IMG/VR virus record: IMGVR_UViG_3300044612_001255
Span: 1 to 64,000 of that record
DNA from: a virus
Strand: one strand, 5' to 3'
Length of the DNA: 64,000 nucleotides
Shown here: one piece after another, positions 41,265 to 49,711 of the stretch
Numbering within the stretch: the stretch's first letter is position 1
How the letters are laid out: the number at the start of each line of letters is the position of its first letter
Notes under the pieces: generated by a model
What the model saw: the letters and a program-made list of their open reading frames with translations, nothing else
What the model was told of the DNA's origin: nothing
The model's database searches: none
Translations under genes and position numbers: made by a program

Positions 41265-41936
41265 TTATTTATAATACGCATTTACACTATCTACAACCAC
41301 TTGTAGATTGTTTGGAATCTTGATTTCACTGAACATGCCATCAGGTGATTTTGCTGGCATCTTTCTGTACCTGTTGGTGATAAAGCTGTAAGTTGCTGTA
41401 CCATCCTTTTGCTCTTCTACAAGTGCATATAGACATACAGTCATCAAACCTTCCAACAACACTTGGTTGTCAATCAACTTACCTGCTGTCTTAATCTTGT
41501 AACCAATGATTTCACCACTATCCTCAATCACTTCTGGGTGAGTGAAATAAAACACAACAATGTCTTCTCTGAGCATTCTTGCTGTTCTAAACAAATCAAC
41601 CATGTCTTTTGCCATCAATGAGAACTTCTGATAGCCTACTTCTGTGGCTTTAGACACAATTGTAAAGCCCATGATGTAGTTAGAATCCTCGATAACAATG
41701 TTCTTGATGTGAGGAGCTTTCTCAGAGATAGTCTTCATAAGCCTTGAAATCTCATTAGCATCATCTACGTCCTTGTAGTTCTTCTTCTCTGCGTTGTACA
41801 TCTTCTCAGAACCTTTGAAGGGAAGTTCCTTCTTAGCTACGTTGATGATGTAAGTCTCATCTGGATTTAGGTGTTTGATTGATGTTGATTTTCCTGTGGA
41901 TGTTTCTCCAACAATCCCAATCAGTTTACTTGCCAT
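41265..41936 (-). CDS. Sak4-like RecA-fold ATPase
   Basis: This 223-residue protein has Walker A GETSTGKST (about 10-18), Walker B IKNIVIEDSNYIMG, and a later sensor-like VVFYFTHPEV. Size and layout match the phage NTP-binding AAA_24/Sak4 group, which anneal single strands or act as minimal RecA-like recombinases together with an SSB. It is located directly upstream (in transcription order) of the SSB-like gene and downstream of a helicase. Confidence 0.75.
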   Translation of the reverse strand: MASKLIGIVGETSTGKSTSIKHLNPDETYIINVAKKELPFKGSEKMYNAEKKNYKDVDDANEISRLMKTISEKAPHIKNIVIEDSNYIMGFTIVSKATEVGYQKFSLMAKDMVDLFRTARMLREDIVVFYFTHPEVIEDSGEIIGYKIKTAGKLIDNQVLLEGLMTVCLYALVEEQKDGTATYSFITNRYRKMPAKSPDGMFSEIKIPNNLQVVVDSVNAYYK

Positions 41937-41990
41937 TTGCTTTGATTTTTAGGTTTTAACTTTTTTGATTATAAATATACACTTTTTTGG

Positions 41991-43091
41991 TTATAAATTC
42001 CTACTGTCAACAAATTTAATTTTCTCCCTGTCAAAGAATTCTAAAGACTTCTGTAACCACTTCAACTCCACCTGTTCATTGCTTGATATAATGTATATCT
42101 GAGCTTTTTTGTCAGGATTATTGTATTCCATAGCTGTACATCTCTGTATTTTCTGAGCAAGGTTTTCACTATTGCTGTCGAAGTAATTAATTACAACACG
42201 ATTCAAGGGTTTGTATGTGACACCTGTGTTGCCAATCTTCACAACAGCCATGTGATTACCTTTGCCCTCAGCGAAATCATTAAATAATTGTTTTTCGCTG
42301 GATTTGCTGTGATAGGAAGGAATTCCTAAACCATCAGCCACCTTTGTTACACCACAGAATATGAGCATTCTCTCATCCTGGTGCTTACTAATCAACTTCT
42401 TGGTAAGATTCATCTTTGCTAAAGAAGATTGTATGAGCCTCATTCTTGCTAGTCTAAGAAACATGGTATCTCTGCGTTCTGACTGCATCTTGTTAATCAC
42501 CCATCCATAGCTATCATATTGTTGCTTCTCTGTCTTGGATTTAGTTCCAAACATTTGATTAGTAACATTATCTAAAGGTGTTGTGACAACAGTGATTTCA
42601 TAGTCTACAATGATGCATTCTTCTATAGCCTTCTCAAGAGGATATTCAGCAACGATATTTAATGCTAAATAGTCTGCTAATACATTCTTTGTGTCTTTAG
42701 AAAGAGTTCCTGTTAGTCCTAGCACTTTCTGGTTAATGTCAAAGAAGTCTTGACACACCTCAATCTGCGCTTCACTAAGAAGATGTATCTCATCTACAAT
42801 CACCAAGTCAAACTTTTTCCCTGCATATTTTTTCAATGAAAGATGTGTTGTGAACGTGATGTTGTCATTATCATATCCAAGTGCTTCAAAATCATCTAGC
42901 CAGGATTGCTTTATCTTATTGTCTGGATAGGCAATAAGCACCTCTGCATCTTTAGGAAACTCCTTCAGTACATTGATACTAGTTCTAATCTTCCCAAATC
43001 GTGGACACAAATAGAGAATACCATATTCTCCTTTGTCTTTCCAAGCTTTTGCAAACTCAGCCTGTCGTTGGTCCCTCAGTGTCATTATCAT
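41991..43091 (-). CDS. SF2 helicase
   Basis: This protein has about 366 residues from the Met at 43091 (MIMTLRDQRQAEFAKAW). It has the Q-like motif at the N-terminus, motif I LCPRFGKIRTS (about 29-39; an atypical Walker A that keeps the GK), motif II VDEIHLLS (about 98-105) and motif III LTGTLS. Helicase-C motifs follow: a GNTGVTYKPL and an SENLAQKIQRCTAM segment. It is likely a branch-migration or repair helicase similar to those of T4-like and crAss-like phages. Starts at 43085 or 43118 are also possible. Confidence 0.85.
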   Translation of the reverse strand: MIMTLRDQRQAEFAKAWKDKGEYGILYLCPRFGKIRTSINVLKEFPKDAEVLIAYPDNKIKQSWLDDFEALGYDNDNITFTTHLSLKKYAGKKFDLVIVDEIHLLSEAQIEVCQDFFDINQKVLGLTGTLSKDTKNVLADYLALNIVAEYPLEKAIEECIIVDYEITVVTTPLDNVTNQMFGTKSKTEKQQYDSYGWVINKMQSERRDTMFLRLARMRLIQSSLAKMNLTKKLISKHQDERMLIFCGVTKVADGLGIPSYHSKSSEKQLFNDFAEGKGNHMAVVKIGNTGVTYKPLNRVVINYFDSNSENLAQKIQRCTAMEYNNPDKKAQIYIISSNEQVELKWLQKSLEFFDREKIKFVDSRNL

Positions 43092-43224
43092 AGTATTTGT
43101 AGAATAATGCACAATCAATAATAGCTTGTACTATCTGTGATTTATTCATACTTGCAACTTCTTCAGGATCATATTCATCACTCTGTAGTTCTTTCAGAAA
43201 TTTTACTAATTGTTCTCTTTTCAT
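43057..43224 (-). CDS. small hypothetical protein (55 aa)
   Basis: The frame starts at MKREQLVKFLKELQ (43224), is helical with an acidic centre, and overlaps the helicase start by 35 bases. It is too small for confident prediction. Its upstream neighbour overlaps it by 47 bases, giving an unusual chain of three overlapping frames. Confidence 0.5.
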   Translation of the reverse strand: MKREQLVKFLKELQSDEYDPEEVASMNKSQIVQAIIDCALFYKYYDNDTEGPTTG

Positions 43225-43336
43225 TGTTATTCAGTTTTGTTTGCTTTTTACACTTTAAACACAAAATCACACCATTATTCAGGGTGTGACTCGTGATGTT
43301 CTTACACTTATCGCAATGTTGAGCTATGCTGATCAT
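43178..43336 (-). CDS. small zinc-ribbon protein (52 aa)
   Basis: The frame has two CxxC knuckles (CDKC at 8-11, CLKC at 26-29) about 14 residues apart, a classic mini zinc ribbon, followed by a basic tail. It overlaps the DnaB-type helicase end by 29 bases and the next small gene by 47. The paired knuckles make chance unlikely, but the overlaps lower confidence. Confidence 0.5.
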   Translation of the reverse strand: MISIAQHCDKCKNITSHTLNNGVILCLKCKKQTKLNNNEKRTISKISERTTE

Positions 43337-44390
43337 TTAAGAAGAAGCTTTTGTTTACAACATTTTCATAGTCTACATCTGTAATATCCTTCCTCTTGGG
43401 AAGTTCCTTGAACATACCTATCTGGCCAAGAAAGCCAAGACCAATTCTTACGTCATCCTCACCATAACTATTCTTGATGAGTCTTAGTGATCTGAAATAC
43501 TTACCACCATATTCATCAATCAACCTGTCAAGATTATAACCACTGGGATCAGACACTTTGTATCTCATAGGATCAAATAGTGCTAGAACAACGTCAGCAT
43601 CCTCTTGAGGAACTGATGACTCTTTGAAGTCTTCTAGCTGTGGTTCTACATCACCATTCTTGATTCTAATAGGATTTGAAATGTCACGATTGAACTGCTG
43701 TACAGCTACAATAGTATAGCCATAGAAGTCTCTTGCATATCTGAGTTCATCACTCATCTTGTCAATAGTTTGCTTTTTTGTAGTGAGCTCTTTGGTAGTC
43801 TTGAGCAATCCTAGGTGATCTACAACAACAATAGTTACTTCATTCTCATCATTAGGAATGTAAATCTTGTTGTATTCATCAAGCTGTTCAATCACACCAT
43901 TCTTCAATGCATGACTTCTCAAGTCTTTAGCAATACCAACAGGATTTTCTGGACCATCAATGATTGTAATGACATCATCCATTTGTTCCATGTAGTCTTT
44001 GTACAATAGAAATATGTCATGTTCATCCTTTGTCATCTTCTCAGTCCAGCCCAACAACTTACTTACAGGAACAATATATCCATGATCTAAGAAGATCTTT
44101 CTACAAACCCACTTAGCAAGTTTGTATGTTCTACTACGCTCCATTGACCGATATATAATACGAAGTTTGAATTTTGGTTCTTTTTGACTGATATACCAGT
44201 CATAAGGATTCAAAACAAACGCATCGTCAACAAAGCTAGTCTTACCTGAACCTGTCAAACCACCTGTTACAAAGTACATTCTCTTACGAATACCTATGTA
44301 TCTATTAAGACGATGAAATCCCATAGGAATACCATTATTCCTACCATTTAAACCATTGTCTACTTCTCTTTTAAGTGCTTCAAAACTCAT
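43308..44390 (-). CDS. replicative DnaB-type helicase (SF4)
   Basis: This 360-residue protein has Walker A TGGLTGSGKTSF (about 42-53), motif H1a-like YRSMERSRTYKLAKW, Walker B VTIVVVDHLGLL (about 187-198), and the DnaB H3 glutamine motif TIVAVQQFNRD (about 227-237). It lacks the N-terminal primase-binding domain, as in compact phage helicases. It works with the primase at 38888 and PolB at 45760. Its start overlaps the putative loader gene stop (ATGA). Confidence 0.9.
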   Translation of the reverse strand: MSFEALKREVDNGLNGRNNGIPMGFHRLNRYIGIRKRMYFVTGGLTGSGKTSFVDDAFVLNPYDWYISQKEPKFKLRIIYRSMERSRTYKLAKWVCRKIFLDHGYIVPVSKLLGWTEKMTKDEHDIFLLYKDYMEQMDDVITIIDGPENPVGIAKDLRSHALKNGVIEQLDEYNKIYIPNDENEVTIVVVDHLGLLKTTKELTTKKQTIDKMSDELRYARDFYGYTIVAVQQFNRDISNPIRIKNGDVEPQLEDFKESSVPQEDADVVLALFDPMRYKVSDPSGYNLDRLIDEYGGKYFRSLRLIKNSYGEDDVRIGLGFLGQIGMFKELPKRKDITDVDYENVVNKSFFLNDQHSSTLR

Positions 44391-45010
44391 ATGTCCACTG
44401 ATCTTTTTGTTTGTGCGTTAGGTACTTCTACTCCTGTTTTAATCATTTCTATAAACGGCTCAAAACTTCTCTGTACAAGATAGGTGAAACTATTTTGCAA
44501 GAAACTGAGCTTATTATCACCACTTCGTATAGAAGCTTCCTTCTTTAGATATACATCTAGATTGGTAGCATCAACAATGTCCTGTGCAACATATTCCCCT
44601 TCAGCAAGAATCTTATTGAATTTGATTCTACAATCCTCTCTAGATCTCTTTAAAGCTCTTGACCCAGGAAACTTCTTTCCTTTATGCTCAAAGTTATCTG
44701 TAGATGGAAATGCATTCCACCAGCTTTCAAAGTCTGATGATTTTTGCTTTAGTTTCTTCATAGGTTCTTTCACCTCTGAATCAGCAAATGTTAACAACTC
44801 TCTTCCTATGTGTGTAATCTCTTGAGTTACATCAGAGACAAGACCTTTCCTGACTAAAGACTGGTAGAGGCCAGCTATCTTCATACTTCCATCTGTTAAT
44901 GGTTGTATGTCAATATTGGCCTCTACAAGCTTTAATAAGAAAATGTGATCTAGACTATAGGATTGTTTGAGAAGTTGTTCAAAATGGGAGGGTGTCACAT
45001 TGAACTTCAT
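44387..45010 (-). CDS. putative replisome organiser / helicase loader
   Basis: This 207-residue protein has a helical N-terminal winged-helix-like region and an FESWWNAFPSTDNF motif (about 93-106). A KGKKFPGSRALKRSREDCRI segment follows, and then a C-terminal helical domain. Proteins with a WW-x(2)-FP motif next to a DnaB-type helicase are often replication initiation or loading factors. That function is inferred from position (four-base overlap with the helicase gene). Confidence 0.6.
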   Translation of the reverse strand: MKFNVTPSHFEQLLKQSYSLDHIFLLKLVEANIDIQPLTDGSMKIAGLYQSLVRKGLVSDVTQEITHIGRELLTFADSEVKEPMKKLKQKSSDFESWWNAFPSTDNFEHKGKKFPGSRALKRSREDCRIKFNKILAEGEYVAQDIVDATNLDVYLKKEASIRSGDNKLSFLQNSFTYLVQRSFEPFIEMIKTGVEVPNAQTKRSVDI

Positions 45011-45158
45011 TGTTCTTCTTCTCTGTAGTTAGGATGATTTTTGCAGGTTTTCTTTTCTCATACTCGTGGTTTGCTTGTTCCACTTCTTCTATCTTCTGCA
45101 ATCGTATAATAGCAGCTTCTCTAACATGTTCGTGTTCGTAATCTTCGTTTGTGTTCAT
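44979..45158 (-). CDS. small hypothetical protein (59 aa)
   Basis: This is an acidic, helical peptide (NEDYEHEHVREAAIIRLQKI) overlapping the next gene by 32 bases. Its ATG overlaps the stop of the upstream 30-residue membrane peptide (ATGA), evidence that both are translated. Confidence 0.6.
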   Translation of the reverse strand: MNTNEDYEHEHVREAAIIRLQKIEEVEQANHEYEKRKPAKIILTTEKKNNEVQCDTLPF

Positions 45159-45247
45159 CGTTTTCTATCATGTTTAATTATAAATTCTACTAATGCAATT
45201 AATAATGCAGTACTAAACAAAAAATAGATTAGAAGAAAACCAGCCAT
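45155..45247 (-). CDS. 30-residue membrane peptide
   Basis: A single hydrophobic helix (FLLIYFLFSTALLIALVEFI) is followed by a basic end (KHDRKR). It sits four bases from the preceding gene and overlaps the next by ATGA, which supports translation despite the size. The positive-inside charge suggests a cytoplasmic C-terminus. Confidence 0.55.
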   Translation of the reverse strand: MAGFLLIYFLFSTALLIALVEFIIKHDRKR

Positions 45248-45250
45248 TAC

Positions 45251-45757
45251 TCAAAGTGTTAGAAGTCCAAAGTTTTTATCAAAGAACTCGTATGTTTCAC
45301 GAGCTTTTGCACCGTTGAATCTAAAAACTTTTTTCAATATTCCAAGGGCATAGCTCTTGAATATTTCTTTTTGCTTCTTAGTTAGTTTCCATTCTTTCTT
45401 CCATGATTGTTCTGTAACAGTGTTTGCCATTGTTTTACCAATAATATTGAACTGGTATTCCAGAAGATGTTCTGAAACATTTGTTCTATTTATTGGAGGA
45501 TGTGGAACATGTGTGAATTTTAAAAGCCTCACTTGGTTTTTAAACTCATCCACTTCCCAAACATCAATCATAGCATTTTCCTTAATAGGCATTAACTTAA
45601 TTGTGTCTGGCTTAGAATATATCACTACATGCACTACACCATACAGATCAAAGTATCTACTACCTCTTGCTATTGGAATCTTCATTGATCTTAAATGTAC
45701 AGGAATAAAGTTAACAGGAGGTAGTGTTTCTATTTGTGTGTAAGATTTTTCTTCCAT
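45251..45757 (-). CDS. unknown protein of the replication operon (168 aa)
   Basis: It has a beta-rich N-terminal two-thirds (YFDLYGVVHVVIYSKPDTIK) and a basic helical C-terminus (SWKKEWKLTKKQKEIFKSYA). It lies between PolB (two-base gap) and the membrane peptide. Possibly a replication accessory protein; not recognised. Confidence 0.65.
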   Translation of the reverse strand: MEEKSYTQIETLPPVNFIPVHLRSMKIPIARGSRYFDLYGVVHVVIYSKPDTIKLMPIKENAMIDVWEVDEFKNQVRLLKFTHVPHPPINRTNVSEHLLEYQFNIIGKTMANTVTEQSWKKEWKLTKKQKEIFKSYALGILKKVFRFNGAKARETYEFFDKNFGLLTL

Positions 45758-45759
45758 AA

Positions 45760-47727
45760 TTAAAATAAAGAAATTTGGTTAGGTATTCTTTCTACTTTCC
45801 GTTTCTTACCTTTTGTAACAATCTTCAGCACAAGACTTTCAGCCTTATCAATGTAATACTGATAATTGATATTCATTGATTTGACATCTGTATTTGCAGG
45901 AAGATAGTTTACCACCTTGCACAACCAATCACCAGCCTCCACTTGAGAGCTGCTTGGTGCAGTTGAATCTGATTCTTGGTTCTTGATTTTCAATAGCTTC
46001 TCACCATCACCACCACTTGTTATGTAGTAGCGAATAAGCTTATTGTATACAGATGGTTCCATGCCTTTTCTATAACCTTCATAGTGAAAATCACTTGTTG
46101 ATTTCTGTCTTATGCAAAAATCATAAGGACTTCTATGAAGAAGAATAGTTTCAGCAATATCAATACCGTCAACAAAGTAACGCTCAAGAGCAAGAGGCAC
46201 AATTCTGGCGGACTTGTTTTTATGAAGTTCGAAATCCGTGAGAAAATCCCCTTTCTTTTTAATTTCTCCATCTGTTTTGATTGCTAAATAGTCATTAACT
46301 GTTGAGAATATAATCTTCTTGTAATCAGCTCTTTCAAGCTCATATCCTGTAATCTTACACCACCAAGCATTAATCTTATCCATCTCAGCTAGTTTGCTTT
46401 TGTGGATTTGGATTGTAACACCATCAGTGTTTGCTGATATGACACGTATTTCTTTAGCTTCATACGCTTCAATGAGCATCATCAAGGACAATTCTCCCGT
46501 AATAGTTGTAAACATAGTTAGTTGTCTATCATATATCCAACTATTCATGTCACTAGATTTACCATACACAGAGTTTACAGCAAGCTTCAACGCACCAACA
46601 ATACCTCTAATCTTCTTATCCTTCTTTGCAAAAGGCTTTAGTTCAAGACGCTTCTCATACATCTTTTTATAGCCTGTAAGAAACTCTTTACCTAAATGAT
46701 ATGGATACTGTTTGTTGTTGATGATAATGGCAGGATAGTAGCTAGAAACGTCCCAGTCAATGATGAGATGATCTTCATCCTCCTCAAACACTTCTGGTTT
46801 GTTTTCTGTGTGCAATCCACCCTTCATAAACGAATACACATTGTCATAAAAGTGTATGTGTTCTTTGAAATCATCTGTAAGCTCTAGACGCATCTTCTTA
46901 ATTTTCTTAAGAAACTCTGTGAGCTGAACAGTCTTGAACTGTACGTAAGTAGCTACACATTGGCTGATGAAGATGTATTTTCTAAAGTGACCTTTTCTAG
47001 GAAGTGTTTTGATATCTATCTTCTTCTCTTCACAATAGTATTTCTTGATGATCTCATCACCAATCTTACTATCTGAATAGTTTATACATGGAATGTCAAA
47101 CTCTTTCTCTATGTCAAGTCTCAATTGAACTTGATCATTACCCTTGTACAATGGATGTTCCGTTTCACCTATGGTTACTTTGTAGAATTCATAAGTGGCC
47201 ATAACATCATTCTTACAATACTGACGTGTGAGCTTTCTATCATCTAGAGTCATTCCCACCTTTGTGTGATGAATTGGCATCTCTTCAATGTTCTCAAGAT
47301 CCATTTCAAACTCTAGTCTCTTTAGACTAACACGTCTATTCTTATTGTCAAAGTGATGTATCTTAAACAAATCAATCTGCTTTAGAGATAGTTCTTCTTC
47401 TCTGTATTCAGCAAACACATCATAATTAGCATCATGAATAACATCCTGTGCTTTCTGAGCAATCATACCTGCTACATCTAGATTAGATTTCTCTCCCCAG
47501 TCATGGCACTTTCTCAAGATCCATTCAACAACTTGGCAGTCAAATCTTAGATTGTTGTAGCCCACCCAATAGAAGTCTTTATACTTCTCTGAGAACTCTA
47601 CAAACTTATCTAGATCGTATTTGCTTTTGCTCACTTCAAACTCATGATATGTGTCCTCGTGAGGAATATAAATCCCCACGAGAAACATTTCTTTCAGAGT
47701 TTCAATGTCGTAAATTAGAACATTCAT
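45760..47727 (-). CDS. family B DNA polymerase with 3'-5' exonuclease
   Basis: This 655-residue protein has exonuclease motifs LIYDIETL (ExoI, about 4-11), GYNNLRFDC (ExoII, about 56-64) and TRQYCKNDVMATY (ExoIII). Polymerase motif A is IDWDVSSYYPAIII (about 321-334), motif B KLAVNSVYGKSS (about 384-395) and motif C ISANTDGVTIQ (about 430-440). It is short for a PolB, lacking much of the thumb. The TDG variant of motif C (usually DTD) occurs in some phage and crAss-like polymerases. It leads the replication transcript, with ATTGGTTT (AAACCAAT on its strand) 24-31 bases before the ATG. Confidence 0.93.
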   Translation of the reverse strand: MNVLIYDIETLKEMFLVGIYIPHEDTYHEFEVSKSKYDLDKFVEFSEKYKDFYWVGYNNLRFDCQVVEWILRKCHDWGEKSNLDVAGMIAQKAQDVIHDANYDVFAEYREEELSLKQIDLFKIHHFDNKNRRVSLKRLEFEMDLENIEEMPIHHTKVGMTLDDRKLTRQYCKNDVMATYEFYKVTIGETEHPLYKGNDQVQLRLDIEKEFDIPCINYSDSKIGDEIIKKYYCEEKKIDIKTLPRKGHFRKYIFISQCVATYVQFKTVQLTEFLKKIKKMRLELTDDFKEHIHFYDNVYSFMKGGLHTENKPEVFEEDEDHLIIDWDVSSYYPAIIINNKQYPYHLGKEFLTGYKKMYEKRLELKPFAKKDKKIRGIVGALKLAVNSVYGKSSDMNSWIYDRQLTMFTTITGELSLMMLIEAYEAKEIRVISANTDGVTIQIHKSKLAEMDKINAWWCKITGYELERADYKKIIFSTVNDYLAIKTDGEIKKKGDFLTDFELHKNKSARIVPLALERYFVDGIDIAETILLHRSPYDFCIRQKSTSDFHYEGYRKGMEPSVYNKLIRYYITSGGDGEKLLKIKNQESDSTAPSSSQVEAGDWLCKVVNYLPANTDVKSMNINYQYYIDKAESLVLKIVTKGKKRKVERIPNQISLF

Positions 47728-47792
47728 ATGTTTGATTATACACCATTACTATTGGTTTTAAGTTTTTTCGTTAGTAAAATACACAATTTCAG

Positions 47793-48311
47793 TTAGTCTT
47801 GCAAGTATTCATCCCAATCTTGATCATCATCATATAGATCATCTATGAATTGATATTTCATTATCACTTCTTGGTCTTCTGTAATGGTGTAGATTGTACC
47901 ATCTTGATCATAGGCTTGCTCATCAATGAGTATAGATATTTTACCACCATTGTTCTGAATGATCCAGTTCGCATCATCAATATCAAACTCTCTGATTGAA
48001 TCGTCATCTTGATGAACCCATCCTATTTCTGGCGAATATGCCACAATTAAATCAGGCTCGTCAGGATTACCCATTTCTAGTGTAACCATTGGTTCAACAG
48101 GAAATCCATTCTTTGCTATAAAATTGTCATATTCTTCTTCAATGATGTCTTCTTCAAGAAGCCACAGTTCGACAAACTCTCTATCAGTTCCTGGATATAG
48201 GCTATTCATAAACCACATACCAGCCAATAAATCCTCAGGTTGGTAGAAGCTAACTTTGAAGTTAGCCTCTAACCACATGAGATGTCTCATATCAAATAAT
48301 GACCCAGCCAT
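47793..48311 (-). CDS. acidic hypothetical protein (172 aa)
   Basis: This protein is strongly acidic, especially at the C-terminus (DDLYDDDQDWDEYLQD), and Trp-rich. Acidic phage proteins of this size sometimes mimic DNA or block host nucleases; that is speculation. It overlaps the next gene upstream by 20 bases. Confidence 0.7.
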   Translation of the reverse strand: MAGSLFDMRHLMWLEANFKVSFYQPEDLLAGMWFMNSLYPGTDREFVELWLLEEDIIEEEYDNFIAKNGFPVEPMVTLEMGNPDEPDLIVAYSPEIGWVHQDDDSIREFDIDDANWIIQNNGGKISILIDEQAYDQDGTIYTITEDQEVIMKYQFIDDLYDDDQDWDEYLQD

Positions 48312-48534
48312 TGTCTTTGTCTAGTTTATCTTGAATATCCATCCAATAATTATGACCTTCGTTTGATTTCTCCCAAACAAATGCAGAATAAAGAAATTCA
48401 TTCTCGAATACATTCACAGTTGAAGGATCTATTAATACTTCTTGGCTTGCCATATTAGCAAAGAATTTGTCTGCATTGTCCTTGTCTAGATATACATCTG
48501 CCCAATGCTTGTAAGTGCTTAGTTGTTTTTCCAT
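48292..48534 (-). CDS. hypothetical protein (80 aa)
   Basis: This is a mixed helical protein rich in Asp/Asn and Trp, overlapping both neighbours. No recognised motif. Confidence 0.65.
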   Translation of the reverse strand: MEKQLSTYKHWADVYLDKDNADKFFANMASQEVLIDPSTVNVFENEFLYSAFVWEKSNEGHNYWMDIQDKLDKDNGWVII

Positions 48535-48674
48535 GATGGGTCTGGTTTTCTTGCTTCGTTAAATATGTGATCAAATACTTCATTGAACCCATAGGTTCCT
48601 TTAATTGTGCTTTTTACACCTGTTGGTGCTAAATCTCCTGGTCTTTCGATTTCTCGTGCTTTAAATAGTTTCAT
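48519..48674 (-). CDS. small hypothetical protein (51 aa)
   Basis: Starting at 48674 (MKLFKAREIERPGD) with an alternative Met at 48677, this short protein overlaps its neighbours by 16 and 14 bases. It fills what would otherwise be a 126-base gap in an operon without gaps, which supports it. Confidence 0.6.
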   Translation of the reverse strand: MKLFKAREIERPGDLAPTGVKSTIKGTYGFNEVFDHIFNEARKPDPSWKNN

Positions 48675-48885
48675 CATCGTTTAACTTTTTACGTGCTTTA
48701 AAATTTCTCTTTGCTGTTTCCATTGCCTCCACTTCTGTGTCAGCAAACCCTGTATCATACGTCCAATCATCATTGAACCAATACAACCATTCTCCTACAT
48801 GTGACTGAAACACTCCTATTGAATCAATTGGAATATCTCTGCCATAAAATAGGCTCTTCGCTTGTTTTCCTAAATAGACTTCCAT
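48661..48885 (-). CDS. hypothetical protein (74 aa)
   Basis: It has a beta-sheet N-terminus with a GEWLYWFNDDWTYDTGF aromatic segment, and a helical, basic C-terminal tail. Unknown. Confidence 0.65.
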   Translation of the reverse strand: MEVYLGKQAKSLFYGRDIPIDSIGVFQSHVGEWLYWFNDDWTYDTGFADTEVEAMETAKRNFKARKKLNDDETI

Positions 48886-48925
48886 AATGCTAAAATAAAA
48901 ATGTCCAGTGATTAAAACTGGACAA

Positions 48926-49123
48926 TTATTCTTTTCCTTTTACAATATCCTTGAGTTGATTCCAGATATTCTCTGCATTCTCTCCCCAATAGTAATCACA
49001 CTTACCATCCTCAATAGGCGGTTTCATAAACCAAGATTGATAATCACTTGGTTTAGCTGTAAATCTATAACATTTTTCTCTCTGGGGACAATTTGTCCCC
49101 TTGCACATGGTTATGTCAGGCAT
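48926..49123 (-). CDS. small Cys-rich protein (65 aa)
   Basis: The Cys pattern is C7-x4-C12-x5-C18 and C42 (MCKGTNCPQREKCYRF, later GKCDYYW), typical of small metal-binding proteins found repeatedly in phages of Bacteroidota. It overlaps the upstream gene by 8 bases. It probably binds zinc; function unknown. Confidence 0.75.
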   Translation of the reverse strand: MPDITMCKGTNCPQREKCYRFTAKPSDYQSWFMKPPIEDGKCDYYWGENAENIWNQLKDIVKGKE

Positions 49124-49346
49124 CTTTTTCTTGTTTTAAATATTCTTCAAACATATCTTCATCTGTATAATGAAAATATTCTTCTGCTTTTTCATTCATC
49201 CTCATCCACATATAGAAATTAAGCATCTGCTCCTTCTCCATCTCTTTGGCTTCTTCATACCAGTCTAGGAAATCATGCATCTCCTTTGGACTTATGTTTA
49301 GGTACATCACCTTTGATGCAAATAATTTAACTGCTGTCTGTTTCAT
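49116..49346 (-). CDS. hypothetical helical protein (76 aa)
   Basis: This is an acidic, all-helical protein (DFLDWYEEAKEMEKEQMLNF). Its ATG overlaps the previous stop (ATGA at 49343-49346). No family recognised. Confidence 0.65.
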   Translation of the reverse strand: MKQTAVKLFASKVMYLNISPKEMHDFLDWYEEAKEMEKEQMLNFYMWMRMNEKAEEYFHYTDEDMFEEYLKQEKDA

Positions 49347-49495
49347 AACTTATCAATTAGATTTTTTAAGTTCTCATCTGATGGGAAGTTCTCCTTGTCA
49401 GCATTCCAATACTCTAGATACTTGTCTCTGTGTATAGCGTACCATTTTTGTGTGTGTTCATTCCAATGAAACACATAATTCCAAATCTTTTCCAT
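49343..49495 (-). CDS. small aromatic protein (50 aa)
   Basis: It is Trp/Tyr-rich (KIWNYVFHWNEHTQKWYAIH). The ATGA overlap with the next gene supports translation. Unknown function. Confidence 0.6.
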   Translation of the reverse strand: MEKIWNYVFHWNEHTQKWYAIHRDKYLEYWNADKENFPSDENLKNLIDKL

Positions 49496-49521
49496 ATTGT
49501 TTTTATTTATAATAAGAAAGG

Positions 49522-49561
49522 CTACCTGCTAACAACTCACACCCTAATTGCAGGCAGGTAG
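49522..49561 (-). terminator. hairpin downstream of the tRNA-like gene
   Basis: CTACCTGC (49522-49529) pairs with GCAGGTAG (49554-49561), 16 bases past the tRNA-like 3' end on the minus strand, followed by CTTTCTTATT. It could terminate or help process the RNA. The inner 24 bases could pair alternatively with the flank (ACCCTA with TAGGGT). Confidence 0.5.
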
Positions 49562-49576
49562 GGTCCCTTAGCCTTG

Positions 49577-49711
49577 TAGTCAGGACAGGATTCGAACCTG
49601 CACACACATCTAAGGTTATCTCAATGTGCCATTACTTTTAACAAGTAGTTCCAATGTGCGTCTTCCTATGTACTTCCCGTAATAACAGGGCACACTTTCC
49701 GCCACCTGACC
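49577..49711 (-). tRNA. enlarged or degenerate tRNA-like RNA, class II (Leu-like)
   Basis: Read on the minus strand, the 5' end GGTCAGG pairs with the 3' end CCTGACT (7-bp acceptor). A canonical T arm follows (GCAGG, loop TTCGAAT, CCTGT), and TGGCGG...GACGC recalls the D-arm of tRNA-Leu. The total of about 135 nt is about 50 more than normal tRNA-Leu. The D-loop holds roughly 25 extra bases, with a possible internal hairpin. The anticodon stem CATTG/TAATG closes a 17-base instead of a 7-base loop. A CACAT/ATGTG variable arm follows. CCA is not encoded. The anticodon cannot be assigned securely. It may be a mature tRNA with insertions, a decayed tRNA, or a different RNA using a tRNA shell. Confidence 0.5.

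Noticed and set aside
49577-49711. Suppressor tRNA reading UAA (loop containing TTA)
   Set aside because: That loop needs a different stem and lacks U33. The alternative stem gives a 17-base loop, so no anticodon can be assigned, and stop codons in the window are used normally.
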